From assembly GCA_905116865.2 (NCBI GenBank), contig CAJHNH020001150.1, positions 74,111-138,110 of the forward strand: a DNA stretch of 64,000 nt. Direction: 5' to 3'. A program made the position numbers and the translations under genes. Under the pieces are notes generated by a model. It did not search any database. It had not been told where the DNA came from and saw nothing but the letters and a program-made list of their open reading frames with translations. Of the stretch, positions 35,165 to 47,745 are shown in pieces. How positions within the stretch are numbered: position 1 is the first letter of the stretch; the number at the start of each line of letters is the position of its first letter. Source of the stretch: Candidula unifasciata (taxonomy: Eukaryota > Mollusca > Gastropoda > Stylommatophora > Geomitridae).

Positions 35165-36060
35165 GAAGTGTTTCATGTAATTAGTTATATGACTTGTGAA
35201 GACTGAACATGTTGCAGGTGGTTAGTTGACATGACTTGTCCAGGTTAAATCTGTTTCATGTTAGTTGACATGACTTGTCCAGATTAAATCTGTTTCATGT
35301 TAGTTGACATGACTTGTCCAGATTAAATCTGTTTCATGTTAGTTAACATAATATGTCGAGATTAAATCTGTTTCATGTTAGTTGACATGACTTGTCCAGA
35401 TTAAATCTGTTTCATGTTAGTTGACATGACTTGTCCAGATTAAATCTGTTTCATGTTAGTTAACATAATATGTCGAGATTAAATCTGTTTCATGTTAGTT
35501 GACATGACTTGTCTAGATTAAATCTGTTTCATGTTAGTTAACATGATATGTCCAGATTAAATCTGTTTCATGTTAGTTGACATGACTTGTCCAGGTTAAA
35601 TCTGTTTCATGTTAGTTAACATAATATGTCGAGATTAAATCTGTTTCATGTTAGTTGACATGACTTGTCCAGATTAAATCTGTTTCATGTTAGTTAACAT
35701 GATATGTCCAGATTAAATCTGTTTCATGTTAGTTGACATGACTTGTCCAGATTAAATCTGTTTCATGTTAGTTAACATAATATGTCGAGATTAAATCTGT
35801 TTCATGTTAGTTGACATGACTTGTCCAGATTAAATCTGTTTCATATTAGTTAACATGATATGTCCAGATTAAATCTGTTTCATGTTAGTTAACATAATAT
35901 GTCGAGATTAAATCTGTTTCATGTTAGTTGACATGACATGTCCAGGTTAAATCTGTTTCATGTTAGTTAACATGATATGTCCAGATTAAATCTGTTTCAT
36001 GTTAGTTAACATAATATGTCCAGATTAAATCTGTTTCATGTTAGTTGACATGACATGTCA
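35165..36060. repeat. 39-bp minisatellite just upstream of exon 3, about 22 copies
   Basis: The unit is GTTAGTTGACATGACTTGTC followed by CAGATTAAATCTGTTTCAT. TTGACATGAC and TAACATAATA variants alternate in longer blocks. Each unit has the palindrome AGATTAAATCT. The array stops about 66 bp before the exon 3 acceptor. Confidence 0.95.
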
Positions 36061-36126
36061 ACGTGACAGATAAAAAATGTTGTATGTCCTGATTTTAAAA
36101 AAAAAGTATTCTTGTGTCAATGCCAG

Positions 36127-36205
36127 GTATCCTTGAACCATTTACTAACCCATGAAGAGGTCACCAACATACTCAAAATTTTGGCTGACTTAGAAATTTC
36201 AAAGG
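36127..36205 (+). CDS. PHF24-like gene, exon 3 (79 nt)
   Basis: The acceptor is TTCTTGTGTCAATGCCAG (to 36126) and the donor is GG/GTGAGT at 36206. Starting in phase 0 after the exon 2 Cys codon, it reads VSLNHLLTHEEVTNILKILA then DLEISK and leaves one base (phase 1), which exon 4 completes as GAG (Glu). The segment aligns without gaps to the PHF24 stretch just after the last PHD cysteine, where a conserved LLT-EE helix begins the EF-hand-like region. It is too short to appear as a free open frame and was found by the missing-segment argument. Phase agreement on both sides is strong support. Confidence 0.85.
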
Positions 36206-36415
36206 GTGAGTGACCAGACTGGGGTATGTGTAACTTTGGACAGGGTGAGTGACCAGACTGGGGTATGTGTAACTTTGGACAGGGTGAGTGACCAGACTGG
36301 GGTATGTGTAACTTTGGACAGGGTGAGTGACCAGACTGGGGTATGTGTAACTTTGGACAGGGTGAGTGACCAGACTGGGGTATGTGTAACTTTGGACAGG
36401 GTGAGTGATGTTTGT
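36206..36415 (+). repeat. 39-bp minisatellite built on the exon 3 splice donor, 5 copies
   Basis: The unit is GTGAGTGACCAGACTGGGGT followed by ATGTGTAACTTTGGACAGG, and the first unit starts at the first intron base. Each later copy presents AGG/GTGAGTGACC, like the true junction AAGG/GTGAGTGACC. The copies are almost identical. Confidence 0.95.
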
Positions 36416-38326
36416 AACCATAGACTGGGGTATGTGTAATTATGGACATGGACCAGTGACCATACTGGGGTGTTTGTAACTTTGGACAGGGTGAGTGACC
36501 ACTATGACTGGGGTAGATGTGTAACTATTGGACAAGGTGAAGTGACCAGATCAGACTATGGTGTATGTAACTATGAACATGGACCAGTGATCAGACTATG
36601 GGTGTATGTAACTATGAACATGGACCAGTGGACTATGGTGTATGTAACTATGAACATGGACCAGTGACAGGGTATGGTGTATGTAACTATGAACATGGAC
36701 TGTGGTGTTTGTAACTATGAACATGGGCATGTGATCAGACTATGATATATGTAACTATGAACATGGACCAGTGATCAGACTATGGTGTTTGTAACTATGG
36801 ACATGGGCATGTGATCAGACTATGGTGTTTGTAACTATGAACATGGACCAGTGATCAGACTGTGGTGTTTGTTACTATGGACATGGACCAGTGTTCAAAC
36901 TGTGGTGTTTGAAACTATGAACATGGACCAGTGATCAGACTGTCGTGTTTGTAACTATGGACATAGGCATGTGATCAGACTGTGGTGTTTGTAACTATGA
37001 ACATGGACCAGTGATCAGACTATGGTGTTTGTAACTATGAACATGGACCAGTGATCAGACTATGGTGTTTGTAACTATGAACATGGACCAGTGATCAGAC
37101 TATGGTGTATGTAACTATGAACATGGGCATGTGATCAGACTATGGTGTATGTAACTATGGACATGGACCAGTGATCAGACTATGGTGTATGTAACTATGA
37201 ACATGGGCATATGATCAGACTGTGGTGTACGTAACTATGAACATAGGCATGTGATCAGACTATGGTGTATGTAACTATGGACATAGGCATGTGATCAGAC
37301 TATGGTGTATGTAACTATGGACATGGACCAGTGATCAGACTATGGTGTTTGTAACTATGAACATGGGCATGTGATCAGACTATGGTGTATGTAACTATGA
37401 ACATGGACCAGTGATCAGACTATGGTGTTTGTAACTATGAACATGGGCATGTGATCAGACTATGGTGTATGTAACTATGGACATGGACCAGTGATCAGAC
37501 TATGGTGTTTGTAACTATGAACATGGACCAGTGATCAGACTATGGTGTTTGTAACTATGAACATGGGCATGTGATCAGACTATGGTGTTTGTAACTATGA
37601 ACATGGACCAGTGATCAGACTATGGTGTTTGTAACTATGAACATGGGCATGTGATCAGACTATGGTGTATGTAACTATGGACATGGACAAATGATCAGAC
37701 TGTGGTGTATGTAACCATGCACATGGGTCAGTGATCAAACTGTGGTGTATGTAACCATGGACATGGGTCTGGGATCAGATTGTGGTGTATGTAACCATGG
37801 ACATGGGTCTGGGATCAGATTGTGGTGTATGTAACCATGGACATGGGTCAGGGATCAGACTGTGGTGTATGTAACCATGGACATGGGTCTGGGATCAGAT
37901 TGTGGTGTATGTAACCATGTACATGGGTCTGGGATCAGACTGTGGTGTATGTAACCATGCACATGGGTCAGTGATCAGACTGTGGTGTATGTAACCATGC
38001 ACATGGGTCAGGGATCAGACTGTTGTGGATGTAACCATGGACATGGGTCAGGGATTAGACTGTGGTGTATGTAACTATGGACATGGGTCTGGGATTAGAT
38101 TGTGGTGTATGTAACCATGGACATGGGTGAGGGATCAGACTGTGGTGTATGTAACTATGGACATGGACAAATGATCAGACTGTGGTGTATGTAACCATGG
38201 ACATGGGTCAGTGATCAGACTGTGGTGTATGTAACCATGGACATGCGTCTGGGATTAGATTGTGGTGTATGTAACCATGGACATGGGTCAGGGATCAGAC
38301 TGTGGTGTATGTAACTATCACAGACC
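36416..38326. repeat. 40-bp minisatellite, derived drift of the exon 3 donor array
   Basis: The unit is TATGTAACTATGAACATGGA followed by CCAGTGATCAGACTATGGTG. It grades smoothly from the preceding 39-bp array (GTGACCAGACTGGGGTATGT corresponds to GTGATCAGACTATGGTGTAT). Subtypes: GGGCATGTGATC, GGACCAGTGATC and, later, GGGTCTGGGATC. Confidence 0.95.
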
Positions 38327-38327
38327 T

Positions 38328-39182
38328 ATGGGTGACCTTGCTGGTCCGTGGCTCGTAACTGGGCCTATGACAGACAAGCTAACCTTTGACACACACTGAA
38401 CCCGAACGCACACAGAGCACACACGACAATCTGTATTGCAAGTACAGGTAATACAATAGACAGTTGACTTCCCGCTGTGTGGCCACCTATTGCCTGGACC
38501 CTCTGGCCGAACGGGCTTTACAATCGCCTCGTTCCCCAGTACGTTCTACAGGCAATCTCCTGGTGCACAAACCACAGCAAGGCGAGATACGTTCTTTTCT
38601 ATCGCCACACTGACCGACCAAGAAGATGTCACAGCCTCTGTCTAGTGCAGGATCAGCGTGACAAGGTTAGACGTTCTCTCACAGAACATGTACCTAAACG
38701 ATTTAACTGGTTAGAAGTAACAGGACACTATTTACTTCTTGTGGCACAACACAATACCTTGTACCAGTTAAATACACAGCACAAAGGACTATCCTATTCT
38801 AACAGAACACTGTAAATAATCTATGCAGTCACTAAAGAAATATCCTAACTCTAATATACTATCACTGTCTCGCTACACGTCTGCTTCGTCTGACCGTTGT
38901 CCACCGAATGTCCCGTGTTTCTTTCACCTCGTGTCTTTTGCCCCGTTCACCAGGCTCAGTCCCCAAAGGGGTAATCGTGTTGCGAACTTGTCTGCAACAG
39001 AGTTCACTCTTTCTTGTCGTCGCCAAGCCGGTTCTCCTGAGCGCTAGTTTCACCGTGCAATAACAGCACAGACTTGACCAGTCACGGCCCTGACCTTTGT
39101 GTCAACCTTGGGGTGTCACCTAAACACGCACACCCTACGGTGTGGTCCATTCCGCCACTGACTGTACTCATAGGGTTGTGAC
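38328..39182. mobile_element. Unique insertion splitting the 40-bp array, with imperfect terminal inverted repeats
   Basis: About 855 bp of non-repetitive sequence interrupts the array, which resumes at about 39190. The left end starts CACAGACCTATGGGTGAC and the right end, reverse-complemented, starts CACAACCCTATGAGTAC, so the termini are related inverted repeats. No transposase frame is visible; a non-autonomous DNA transposon fits. Target-site duplication is uncertain because the flanks are themselves repeats. Confidence 0.45.
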
Positions 39183-39189
39183 AGTAACA

Positions 39190-39430
39190 AAAGACATGAG
39201 TGACTGAATAGACTGTGTTGTATGTTACTATGGATGTGGGTCAGTTATCAGACTGTGGTGTGTGTAACCATGGTCATGGGTCAGTGATCAGACTGTGGTG
39301 TATGTAACCATGGACATGGGTCAGTGATCAGACTGTGGTGTATGTAACCATGGACATGGGTCAGTGATCAGACTGTGGTGTATGTAACCATGGACATGGG
39401 TCAGTGATCAGACAATGGACATGAGTGATC
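39190..39430. repeat. 40-bp minisatellite, right part
   Basis: Continues the 36416-38326 array after the insertion: GTAACCATGGACATGGGTCA followed by GTGATCAGACTGTGGTGTAT, about 5 copies. Confidence 0.93.
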
Positions 39431-39790
39431 AGACTGGGTATCTGTTTGTCTTTTTTTTTTTTTTTTTAATAATACACGTCATATTTTTGTCATTATTCGT
39501 TGAATGTTGTCCATGTTGTTTAATTTTTATTTACTATTTCCATTTTTGTGTACACTTCATAGACTGCTTGTGTGCTGTGAACTATTTTGGTGCCCTGGAA
39601 TTGACCAAACATTGTTTGATTATTGCATAGACCGCAAACATGTTTACTCTATTCTCTCATAGATAGCGCAAATTTCTGACTTTTTTTTCTCACAGACAGC
39701 ACACATATCTGACTGTGTTCTCTCACAGATTAGCTCATTATATCTGAATACATTTTTTTTTTTTTTTTTTTCATTTATGTAAATAAAATA
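39431..39790. other. T-rich unique intron sequence
   Basis: Two poly-T tracts (about 39450-39468 and 39750-39770), with weak repeats of TCTCACAGACAGCACA between. No exon or element recognised. Confidence 0.45.
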
Positions 39791-39794
39791 ATTG

Positions 39795-41785
39795 ATTTCT
39801 TAAAGAAGATCATTGAATATTTGAAGGAGATCAATGATTACTTAAAGGCGATCACTGATTACTTGAAGCAGATTGCAATGACTCTGTTTTTATTCACTTT
39901 GGCTCCAGTCATTTGCAGACTTCTCATTCTCGCACCAACAGTTAACACCACAATGGAAAAATGGACGACAGTGAACGATACAATGCCGTTTCACTCGTTT
40001 TTATTCACCACTCGCTATTTCTTCAGCCGGTACATGGTGAGGTGACATGTCTAGGTACTCATATCTATCCTAAGATGTATTTAAAAGGAACAACTTCACC
40101 TTTTAGCCGAAAAACACAACTTCCATTACACAATAGCAATTGAACAAAAACAACTGTTCTCCATGACGACGAACGGACACAATCAGCTGGCTGTTAGTTT
40201 CCGTCAGTCCTTGCTGCTGGTCTGGTAGGCGTTAGAATACATTCAGACACATACACATACTTCTCCGCTCTCCATGCATACAGTTTTTTTGGCCCAAACG
40301 AGACGGTCCACATACTCTTTCTAAGGCCTTATATAATCTTCTACCACCCACATTATTATTGCTCACATACGACTTTCTCTAGTTCTCTAATTCACACAGG
40401 TTTCATTCGGCCAACATTTCCCACGTGCACCTCGGCTTTGCACTCGTTACATTTAAATATCTCATTCATATTTATTACCTGACGTCATTATTTCTGTAAT
40501 ATTATTTATCAAGGAGAAAATGGTTCACTACAGAGATAATTTATTACTTCAGGGAGATCATTGATTACTTGAAGGGATTTATTGATGAATTAAAGGAGAT
40601 CATTGATTATTCAAAGATCATTGATTACAAGGAGGAGATTATTGATTACTTAAAGTAAATCATTGATTACATGAAGGAGATCATTGATTACTTGAAGGAG
40701 ACCATTGATAACTCAAAGGGGATCATTGATTACTTGCGGGAGATATTTGATTACTTAAAGGAGATCATTGATTACTAGAAGAAGATCATTATTTTCTTGA
40801 AGTAGATCATTGATTCCTTAAGATGATTGATTACATGAAGGAGTTCATTGATTACTTGAAGGAGATCATCAATTACTTATAGGGTAATATTGATTACTTG
40901 AGGGAGATCGTTGATTACTTAAAGGGGATCATTGATTTCTGGAAGGAGATTTTGGTTAACTCAAAAGAGATAATTAATTGCTTGAATAAAATCATTGATT
41001 ATTTCAAGGAGATCATTTATTACTTAAAGGAGATCACCGATTACTTGAAGGGGATCATTGATTGGTGAAGGTGATAGCTTGAAGGGTATTGTTGATTATT
41101 TGGAGGGGATCATTGATTACTTGAAGGATATCATTGATTACCTGAAGGGAATCATTGGTTGCTGAAAGTTATTACTTAAAGGGGATCACTGATTACTTGA
41201 ACGGGATCATTGAATACATGAAGGGGATCAATGACTACTTGAAGGAGATCATTGATTGCTTGAAGGAGATCATTGATTACTCGAAGGAGATCATTGATTA
41301 CTTAAAGAAGATAATTGATTACTCGAATGAGATCATTCTTGAAGGAGATCATTGATTGTTTGAATGAAATAATTGATTATTTTAAGGAGATCAGTTATTA
41401 CTTGAAGGAGATCACCGATTACTTAAAACGGATCATTGATTGCTGAAGGTGATTTTTTTTTAAGGATATCGTTGATTACTTGAAGGTATCATTGATTATT
41501 ACAGGAGATCAATGATTACTTAAAGAAGATGATTGATTGCATAAAGAAGATAATTGATCACTTGAAGGAGATCATTGATTACTCAAAGGGGATCATTAAT
41601 TCCTCAAAGGAGATCATTGATTACTAAAAGAGATCATTGATTATTCAAAAGAGATCATTGATTACTTGAAGGAGATCACTGGTTACTTGAAGCAGATCAT
41701 TGATTACTTGAAGATCTTTGATTACTTGAAGGAGATCATTGATTACTTGGAGTATATCATTGATTCCTGGCAAGGTGGAACTTCT
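39795..41785. repeat. 21-bp minisatellite in intron 3
   Basis: The unit is ATCATTGATTACTTGAAGGA plus G, many diverged copies. A short + strand frame repeats seven residues (IIDYLKE); I treat it as a shadow. The array is interrupted by a unique segment at about 39877-40530. Confidence 0.93.
39877..40530. other. Unique segment interrupting the 21-bp array
   Basis: About 650 bp without repeats of the surrounding unit. It has an internal near-duplication (CTCTGTTTTTATTCACTTTG and CTCGTTTTTATTCACCACTC). An inserted element is likely, but the ends and target duplication are not evident. Confidence 0.4.
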
Positions 41786-41839
41786 TAGAACAGGATATGG
41801 TAAGTAATCAAAGCTGATATCAAAAGAGTTATTAATTTC

Positions 41840-42395
41840 TTAAATATTTATACCAGGGCAAAGACGTCTATATCTGCTCTAGGACTGACAGCTTGGTCTA
41901 TGTCATTGCTAAGACTGACCACTAGATCTACAACTTTGCTAGGATTGATAACTTGGTCTCTATCTATATAAGGACTGACCACTGGGTCTATATATAAGCT
42001 ATGACTGAACACTGGGTCTATATCTGTGCTAGGACTGATCACTGTGTGCCATGACTAACCACCGAGTCTATATTTTGTTTTATGACTGACCACCCATCTA
42101 TATCAATGCTATGACTGACCACTGAGTCACTGTTTTGATTGACAAGTGAATCTTTACCTGTGCTATGACTGACCACTGAGTCACTGTTTTGATTGACAAG
42201 TGAATCTTTACCTGTGCTATGACTGACCACTGAGTCACTGTTTTGATTGACAAGTGAATCTTTACCTGTGCTATGACTGACCACTGAGTCACTGTTTTGA
42301 TTGACAAGTGAATCTTTACCTGTGCTATGACTGACCACTGAGTCACTGTTTTGATTGACAAGTGAATCTTTACCTGTGCTATGACTGACAAGTGT
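41840..42395. repeat. Minisatellite leading into the exon 4 acceptor
   Basis: The left part has degenerate units of about 30-45 bp (CTAGGACTGACCACTGGGTC). The right part (42110-42385) has 5 nearly perfect 54-bp units (CTATGACTGACCACTGAGTC, ACTGTTTTGATTGACAAGTG, AATCTTTACCTGTG). The last unit ends about 20 bp before the exon 4 acceptor, so it provides the presumed branch-point region (TGACTGAC). Confidence 0.93.
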
Positions 42396-42412
42396 GTATA
42401 TTTTTGAAACAG

Positions 42413-42606
42413 AGAACATCACAGAAACCAACTATCTCAGGTTCTGCAGACACTGTCTTCATGCAGAAAACCGAGTGGTCACTGCCAAGCTGGAGAATCA
42501 GATGATCCAGCAGTTCAACTCTGTAGGTCAGGTCAAGGCTGGCCTCATCTCCTTTACCCAGTTTCTGAACATAGAGGCTGTCCGTTTGTTGGGTTTGCGA
42601 TCTAAG
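42413..42606 (+). CDS. PHF24-like gene, exon 4 (194 nt, EF-hand-like region)
   Basis: The acceptor TTTTTGAAACAG ends at 42412 and the donor AAG/GTATGT starts at 42607. Entering in phase 1 after exon 3 gives codon GAG and then NITETNYLRFCRHC, followed by LENQMIQQFNSVGQVKAGLI and SFTQFLNIEAVRLLGL. This corresponds to the PHF24 region with a 'ledFLryrh' helix and a degenerate EF-hand (FxxxD/S-xxGxIxxxxFLxxE pattern). Canonical calcium ligands are largely absent, so calcium binding is doubtful. A competing AG two bases downstream (42414) would break phase with exon 3. The exon ends in phase 0. Confidence 0.86.
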
Positions 42607-42930
42607 GTATGTAATGTTCATAATGTGGGCAATTTAAGGTATGTGAGGTGGTGTGTAGGCATAAGGTGTGTAATGTAAGGTGTTAGATGTAAGATGTGGG
42701 ATGTCAGATATGTGTTTTCGGTGTATGTGAAATGTGTAGTGAGGTGTGGACTGTCAAACGCGTGGTATAAGGTGTATACTGTAAAGTGTGTGGTATAAGG
42801 CGTGTGATGTAACATGTGTGATATAGGGAGTATAATGTGAGGTGTGTGGTGTAAGGTCTGAATGTAAGGTGTAAGGTGTAGGGTGTAAGGTGTGTGTAAT
42901 GTGTATGAAGTAAGGTGTGTGATGTGGGAC
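42607..42930 (+). repeat. Degenerate repeats of the exon 4 donor motif
   Basis: From the donor onward the intron is a chain of variants of TAAGGTATGTAATGT: TAAGGTATGTGAGGT, TAAGGTGTGTAATGT, TAAGGTGTTAGATGT, TAAGGCGTGTGATGT and others. These are copies of the junction TCTAAG/GTATGTAATGT. Confidence 0.8.
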
Positions 42931-43682
<752 letters not shown>

Positions 43683-44430
43683 CATATTTGATGTAAGGCA
43701 TATGCTATATCATATGTGATCTAAGGTATGGGATGTATCAAAAGTAATGTAAGGCATATGCTATATCATATGTGATGTAAGGCATGGGATGTATCAAAAG
43801 TAATGTAAGGCATATGCTATATCATATGTGATGTAAGGTATGGGATGTATCAAAAGTAATGTAAGGCATATGCTATATCATATGTGATCTAAGGTATGGG
43901 ATGTATCAAAAGTAATGTAAGGCATATGCTATATCATATGAGATGTAAGGTATGGGATGTATCAAAAGTAATGTAAGGCATATGCTATATCATATGTGAT
44001 GTAAGGTATGGGATGTATCAAAAGTAATGTAAGGCATATGCTATATCATATGTGATGTAAGGTATGGGATGTATCACAAGTAATGTAAGGCGTGTGCTAT
44101 ATCATATTAGATGTAAGGCATGTTATGTATCATATGTGATGTAAGGCATATGATGAATCATATGTGATGTAAAACATGTGATGTATCAAGTGTTTTGTAA
44201 GGTATATGATGAATCGAATGTTATGTAACGCAAATGATGTATTATATGTGATGTAAGGCATGTTATGTATCAAATGTTATGTAAGGTGTATGATGTAACA
44301 TATTTCATGTAAGGCATGTGGTGTATCAAATGTGATGTAAGGTGTATGATGTAACATATTTCATGTAAGGCATGTGGTGTATCATATGAGATTTGATGCA
44401 TTTGATTTGTCATGTGTGATTTAGGGCATG
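43683..44430 (+). repeat. 56-bp minisatellite carrying the exon 4 donor motif
   Basis: The unit is GTAAGGCATATGCTATATCA, TATGTGATGTAAGGTATGGG, ATGTATCAAAAGTAAT, about 7 clear copies followed by decayed ones. Two copies read GTGATCTAAGGTATGGGATG, matching the exon 4 junction CGATCTAAG/GTATGTAATG over its last exonic bases. Confidence 0.92.
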
Positions 44431-44431
44431 A

Positions 44432-47400
44432 TTGGCACCTTTCAGTCTTCCTAGACGATAGTGTTATGTCGCGCAATGAGGAGGCATTGGACTCACAGCC
44501 CATGGCGATGGCGAGTGTGACTAGCAAGACCCGCCCGTGTCAAGACAAATCTCCCACAATGATAGCATGGGATTTCAGGACCACTGTTGTCAACATTTGT
44601 GTTTAATCCGTTTCTTCTCAGACGCTCAGCTCTCATCTTTTCTACAGTCATTTTATTCTTCACTCTCATTCCCTTTCTGATATGCCCTTTCCACACAACA
44701 CGGTTCATGTCATTTTGTTCCCACGAGTCCACTTCAATAATTGTATCATTCATGTCCCGCTTGCACACGTCTTTGTATCGTAGTAGAGGTTAGTTTCAAC
44801 ATCTTTTACCAGTCTTGAGTTCACGATAACGGATGTCCTTAAGGGCGGTGCCAGCCTCCATTCTCCAGATGTGACCCACCACCTACTAGACTGGGGAGAT
44901 TGTTGTAATGCCTGCTCTTTCCAGTACCTCATTGTCTGTGATTTTGTCCTGCCACCTAATTAATGCCAAGTATTCTTCTTAGGCGCGGCGTCCGTGGCTA
45001 AGGCGTTGCTAGTCCGACTCGTAAGCCAGCATACCGCGATCGAAACCCACTGCAGGCTGCGTGGATTTTTATCGTGGTATGGGACGTCGCAGGTCGACCC
45101 AGCCTAAAATGGGTACCAGGATGGGCTGTCCTGGGAAAGTAAAGACAGCCGGCGTAATGCTGACCACATTACCCACAGAGTGCTGATGGTCTGTAAAAAT
45201 ATGGGACGCTCTGCCCATATGCCCGATGCGCCGAAAGGCGTAAAAAGGGATCTTTACTTTTTTTTACTATTCTTCTTAGGCATCGCATGTGTAAGCTATT
45301 TAGCCGTCTCTTCTGATTCTAAAAAGTTGACCAATTTCACTGCCATAAAGCAGAGTGCTGAAAACATTAGCCTGATAGACCAGAGTGTTGTTAAACTCTT
45401 TTTGTTAATCTGCCCATTGTTGTTGCGGCCTCACCTATCCACGATGTTGATTTCTTGATCCAGCGAAAGTTTGTTATTCACTGTGGACGCCAGATAGGTA
45501 AAATGGTCAACTGTTTAGCTCTTCACCGTCAATGTAGACTGCAGGTCTATCATTAACACCGTGCACCATAACCGTTTTCTTATTTTTGCTGACTGTTAGT
45601 CCAAATTGACAGCATACATCAGCAAATGCAGACAGTAAATATTACAGCTTCTCCTCTGAGTGGGTAGTTATTGCTGCAAACAGCAGCTTTCTGATAAGAA
45701 CCTTTCTTATCCTGGTTTTGACCCTCAGTCTACGAGCATTGTAGAGGCTGCTGTCAGATCGCGAATGGATGAATATGCCACCCTCCTGACTTTGAATAGC
45801 ATGTTCCAAAAGAATCAGAAGTATATTCCAAAGAGGTTAGGAGCAAGTACACATCCCTGCTTCACTTCGATGTTGATTACAAGCTCCTTCAATGTTACAC
45901 CATCAAAGTTGATTGTACCTTTCATACTTGTGTGGAGCGATTCAATCATGCTCAATAGGGTAGGTGGACACCCAATCATTTTCAGTGTGTTGAAGAGACC
46001 TGTTCTACTAACCAAATCAAATGCCTTAGTAAGATAAATGAAAGCAACATGCAGTGGTTGATTTTATTCACTGCATTTTTCTTGCAACTGTCAAAATGAA
46101 AATATCGTACCAGCGGTAGACTAGTTTTCACGAAAGCCGCACTGTAACTCTGGGTAAACCTTGTATCCCAGGATCTGGAGTCTTCGCAAAATAATTCTGG
46201 CAGTACACAGCAGTGATATTCCTCTGTAGTTATTGCAGTCACTCCGATCACCCTTGTTCTTGCACATAGTTTTGCAGTTTTAAGTCTTTGAAGTCTTGCG
46301 AAACTTGTCCCTTTTTCCATGGAGTGTTATTAACTGCTAAATGTGTGGGGTTAGAATGTCTTTCCCAATCCTGATGATCTCAATAGCAATTCCATTTCTG
46401 CCTGGGGCTTTTTCCCGAAGTCCCTGTTCATCAGTAATGAAAATGCTTCCAGATAGTCAAGAGTTGCTAGCGTCTTAATAGCAATAAGAGCAACATCTGT
46501 TTAGTGTCAACTGAATACAGCTCCAGATAATGTTCCACACATCTATCTAGCTGCTTCTTCTTGTCAATAAGAATAACTCCCCCCCCCCCCCCACAAACTC
46601 TTTAATAGTGCAAATTGTTTAAATAGTTGAGCCGATGGCCTTCTTTGTCACATCATACATGCCTCTAACATTACCACTACCGCTAGAATTTTAAATGCTT
46701 TCACATAACTGGATCCAATAATCATTGACACTCTGTCTAGTTACTCTCTATTCACGGAAGGTGTTCCTTGTTGTTCTTTGCTTGTTTCTGAGGAGTGTTA
46801 ACTTTTTGCTGTCAATGGGGGTTGGAGTGTCTGGCTGTTTGCTTCAAACAAGTCCTTACTTCTATGTTCTCTGATCCCATAGACTGATGCAGCTGTTTTG
46901 TAGACGTCTCAATTACATCCCATTTTAGGCTTGCTGTAGTTATCCTGGATATCAGTGAAAGCATTTAACCTGGGAATATATTTCTTTTCTTTTTGAAGCG
47001 TAAATTCTTGTTGGTTTCATCCAAACTCTTGTAGCAACTTGGGAATGATCAGTATCACGGTCAACACTGGGTAGCTGCGAGTTAGTGACACATAGTTGAA
47101 GTGCTGCCTCCTAGCGAGAATAAAGTCCAACTAGTGCTAGTGGTCAGATCTTTGATGTTCCCATGACACCTTATGGCCGTTTTCTGTTTTAAAAAAGGAG
47201 TTTGTGAAGCACAAGTCACTTCTAGTGCAGAATTCCAATAGTCTCTGCCCATTGTCATTCACGTGACCTATATTATATTTTCCAAGACAAACTGGCCATG
47301 AGTTTGAGTCCGACCCTAGGCGAGCATTAAAATCACCAAGTGTGTAGATGTCGTTAGATTTAGGAATTGCTTTAACTACATTATCCAGTTTCTTTTAAAA

Positions 47401-47745
47401 AGAATCATTTGCGTCCTCTGTTGACGTTAGAGTGGGTACGTATGTAGTAACAAGTGTGATAGAAACAGCTTGAGGTAGATAATTGTTGGGATAATAATGT
47501 CATTTACTCCAGTTGGACTCTCAACTGATCCCAGCAGTGAATTCTTTAATCAAAGAGATTCAAATCCAACTACATACTTCCGGCTTTATTTCTGGCCTCT
47601 GCCATTCCAGAAGAATGTATCAATATTTTCTCCAATGCACACATCCTCTGGCAGACGGGTTTCATGTAGGTGAGCAATATCTATGTCAAGTTTACCGACT
47701 TCGTCATCAATGATAGCCGTTTTTCTCAAATCACTGTTTTCCAGG
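44432..47745 (-). mobile_element. Near full-length non-LTR retrotransposon, antisense in intron 4
   Basis: Read on the minus strand: an endonuclease start near 47745 (SDLRKTAIIDDEVGKLDIDI, AHLHETRLPEDV, FFWNGRGQ). The RT core is at 45815-46015 (LVSRTGLFNTLKMIGCPPTL; MKGTINFDGVTLKELVIN; VKQGCVLAPNLFGIYF). The C-terminal region is at 44493-44930 (LVKDVETNLYYDTKTC; VWKGHIRKGMRVKNKMTVEK), with a zinc-finger-like tail YHCGRFVLTRAGLASHTRHR. It has a tail near 44432. Stops and frameshifts throughout make it dead. It is a different family from the sense LINE in intron 2. A SINE is nested at 44985-45267. Confidence 0.85.
44985..45267 (+). mobile_element. Complete tRNA-derived SINE nested in the LINE, 14-bp target-site duplication
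   Basis: The duplication TATTCTTCTTAGGC flanks it (44971-44984 and 45268-45281). The head begins GCGGCGTCCGTGGCTAAGGC (box A) with box B-like GATCGAAACCC. The body holds GTCGCAGGTCGACCCAGCCT, AATGGGTACCAGGATGGGC, AAAGACAGCCGGCGTAATGC and GATGCGCCGAAAGGCG. It ends in a T-rich tail (TCTTTACTTTTTTTTAC). It shares its body with the truncated copy at 6502-6724. Confidence 0.9.

Noticed and set aside
38477..38815. 112-codon frame in the unique insert
   Set aside because: No recognisable domain, compositionally ordinary, and it lies within a probable transposon insertion in an intron.
45000..45060. Functional tRNA gene
   Set aside because: Boxes A and B are present but the cloverleaf is not convincing and the sequence continues into a SINE body with target-site duplications.
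45660..46037. 125-codon + strand frame
   Set aside because: Antisense shadow of the minus-strand LINE reverse transcriptase, which shows recognisable RT motifs.
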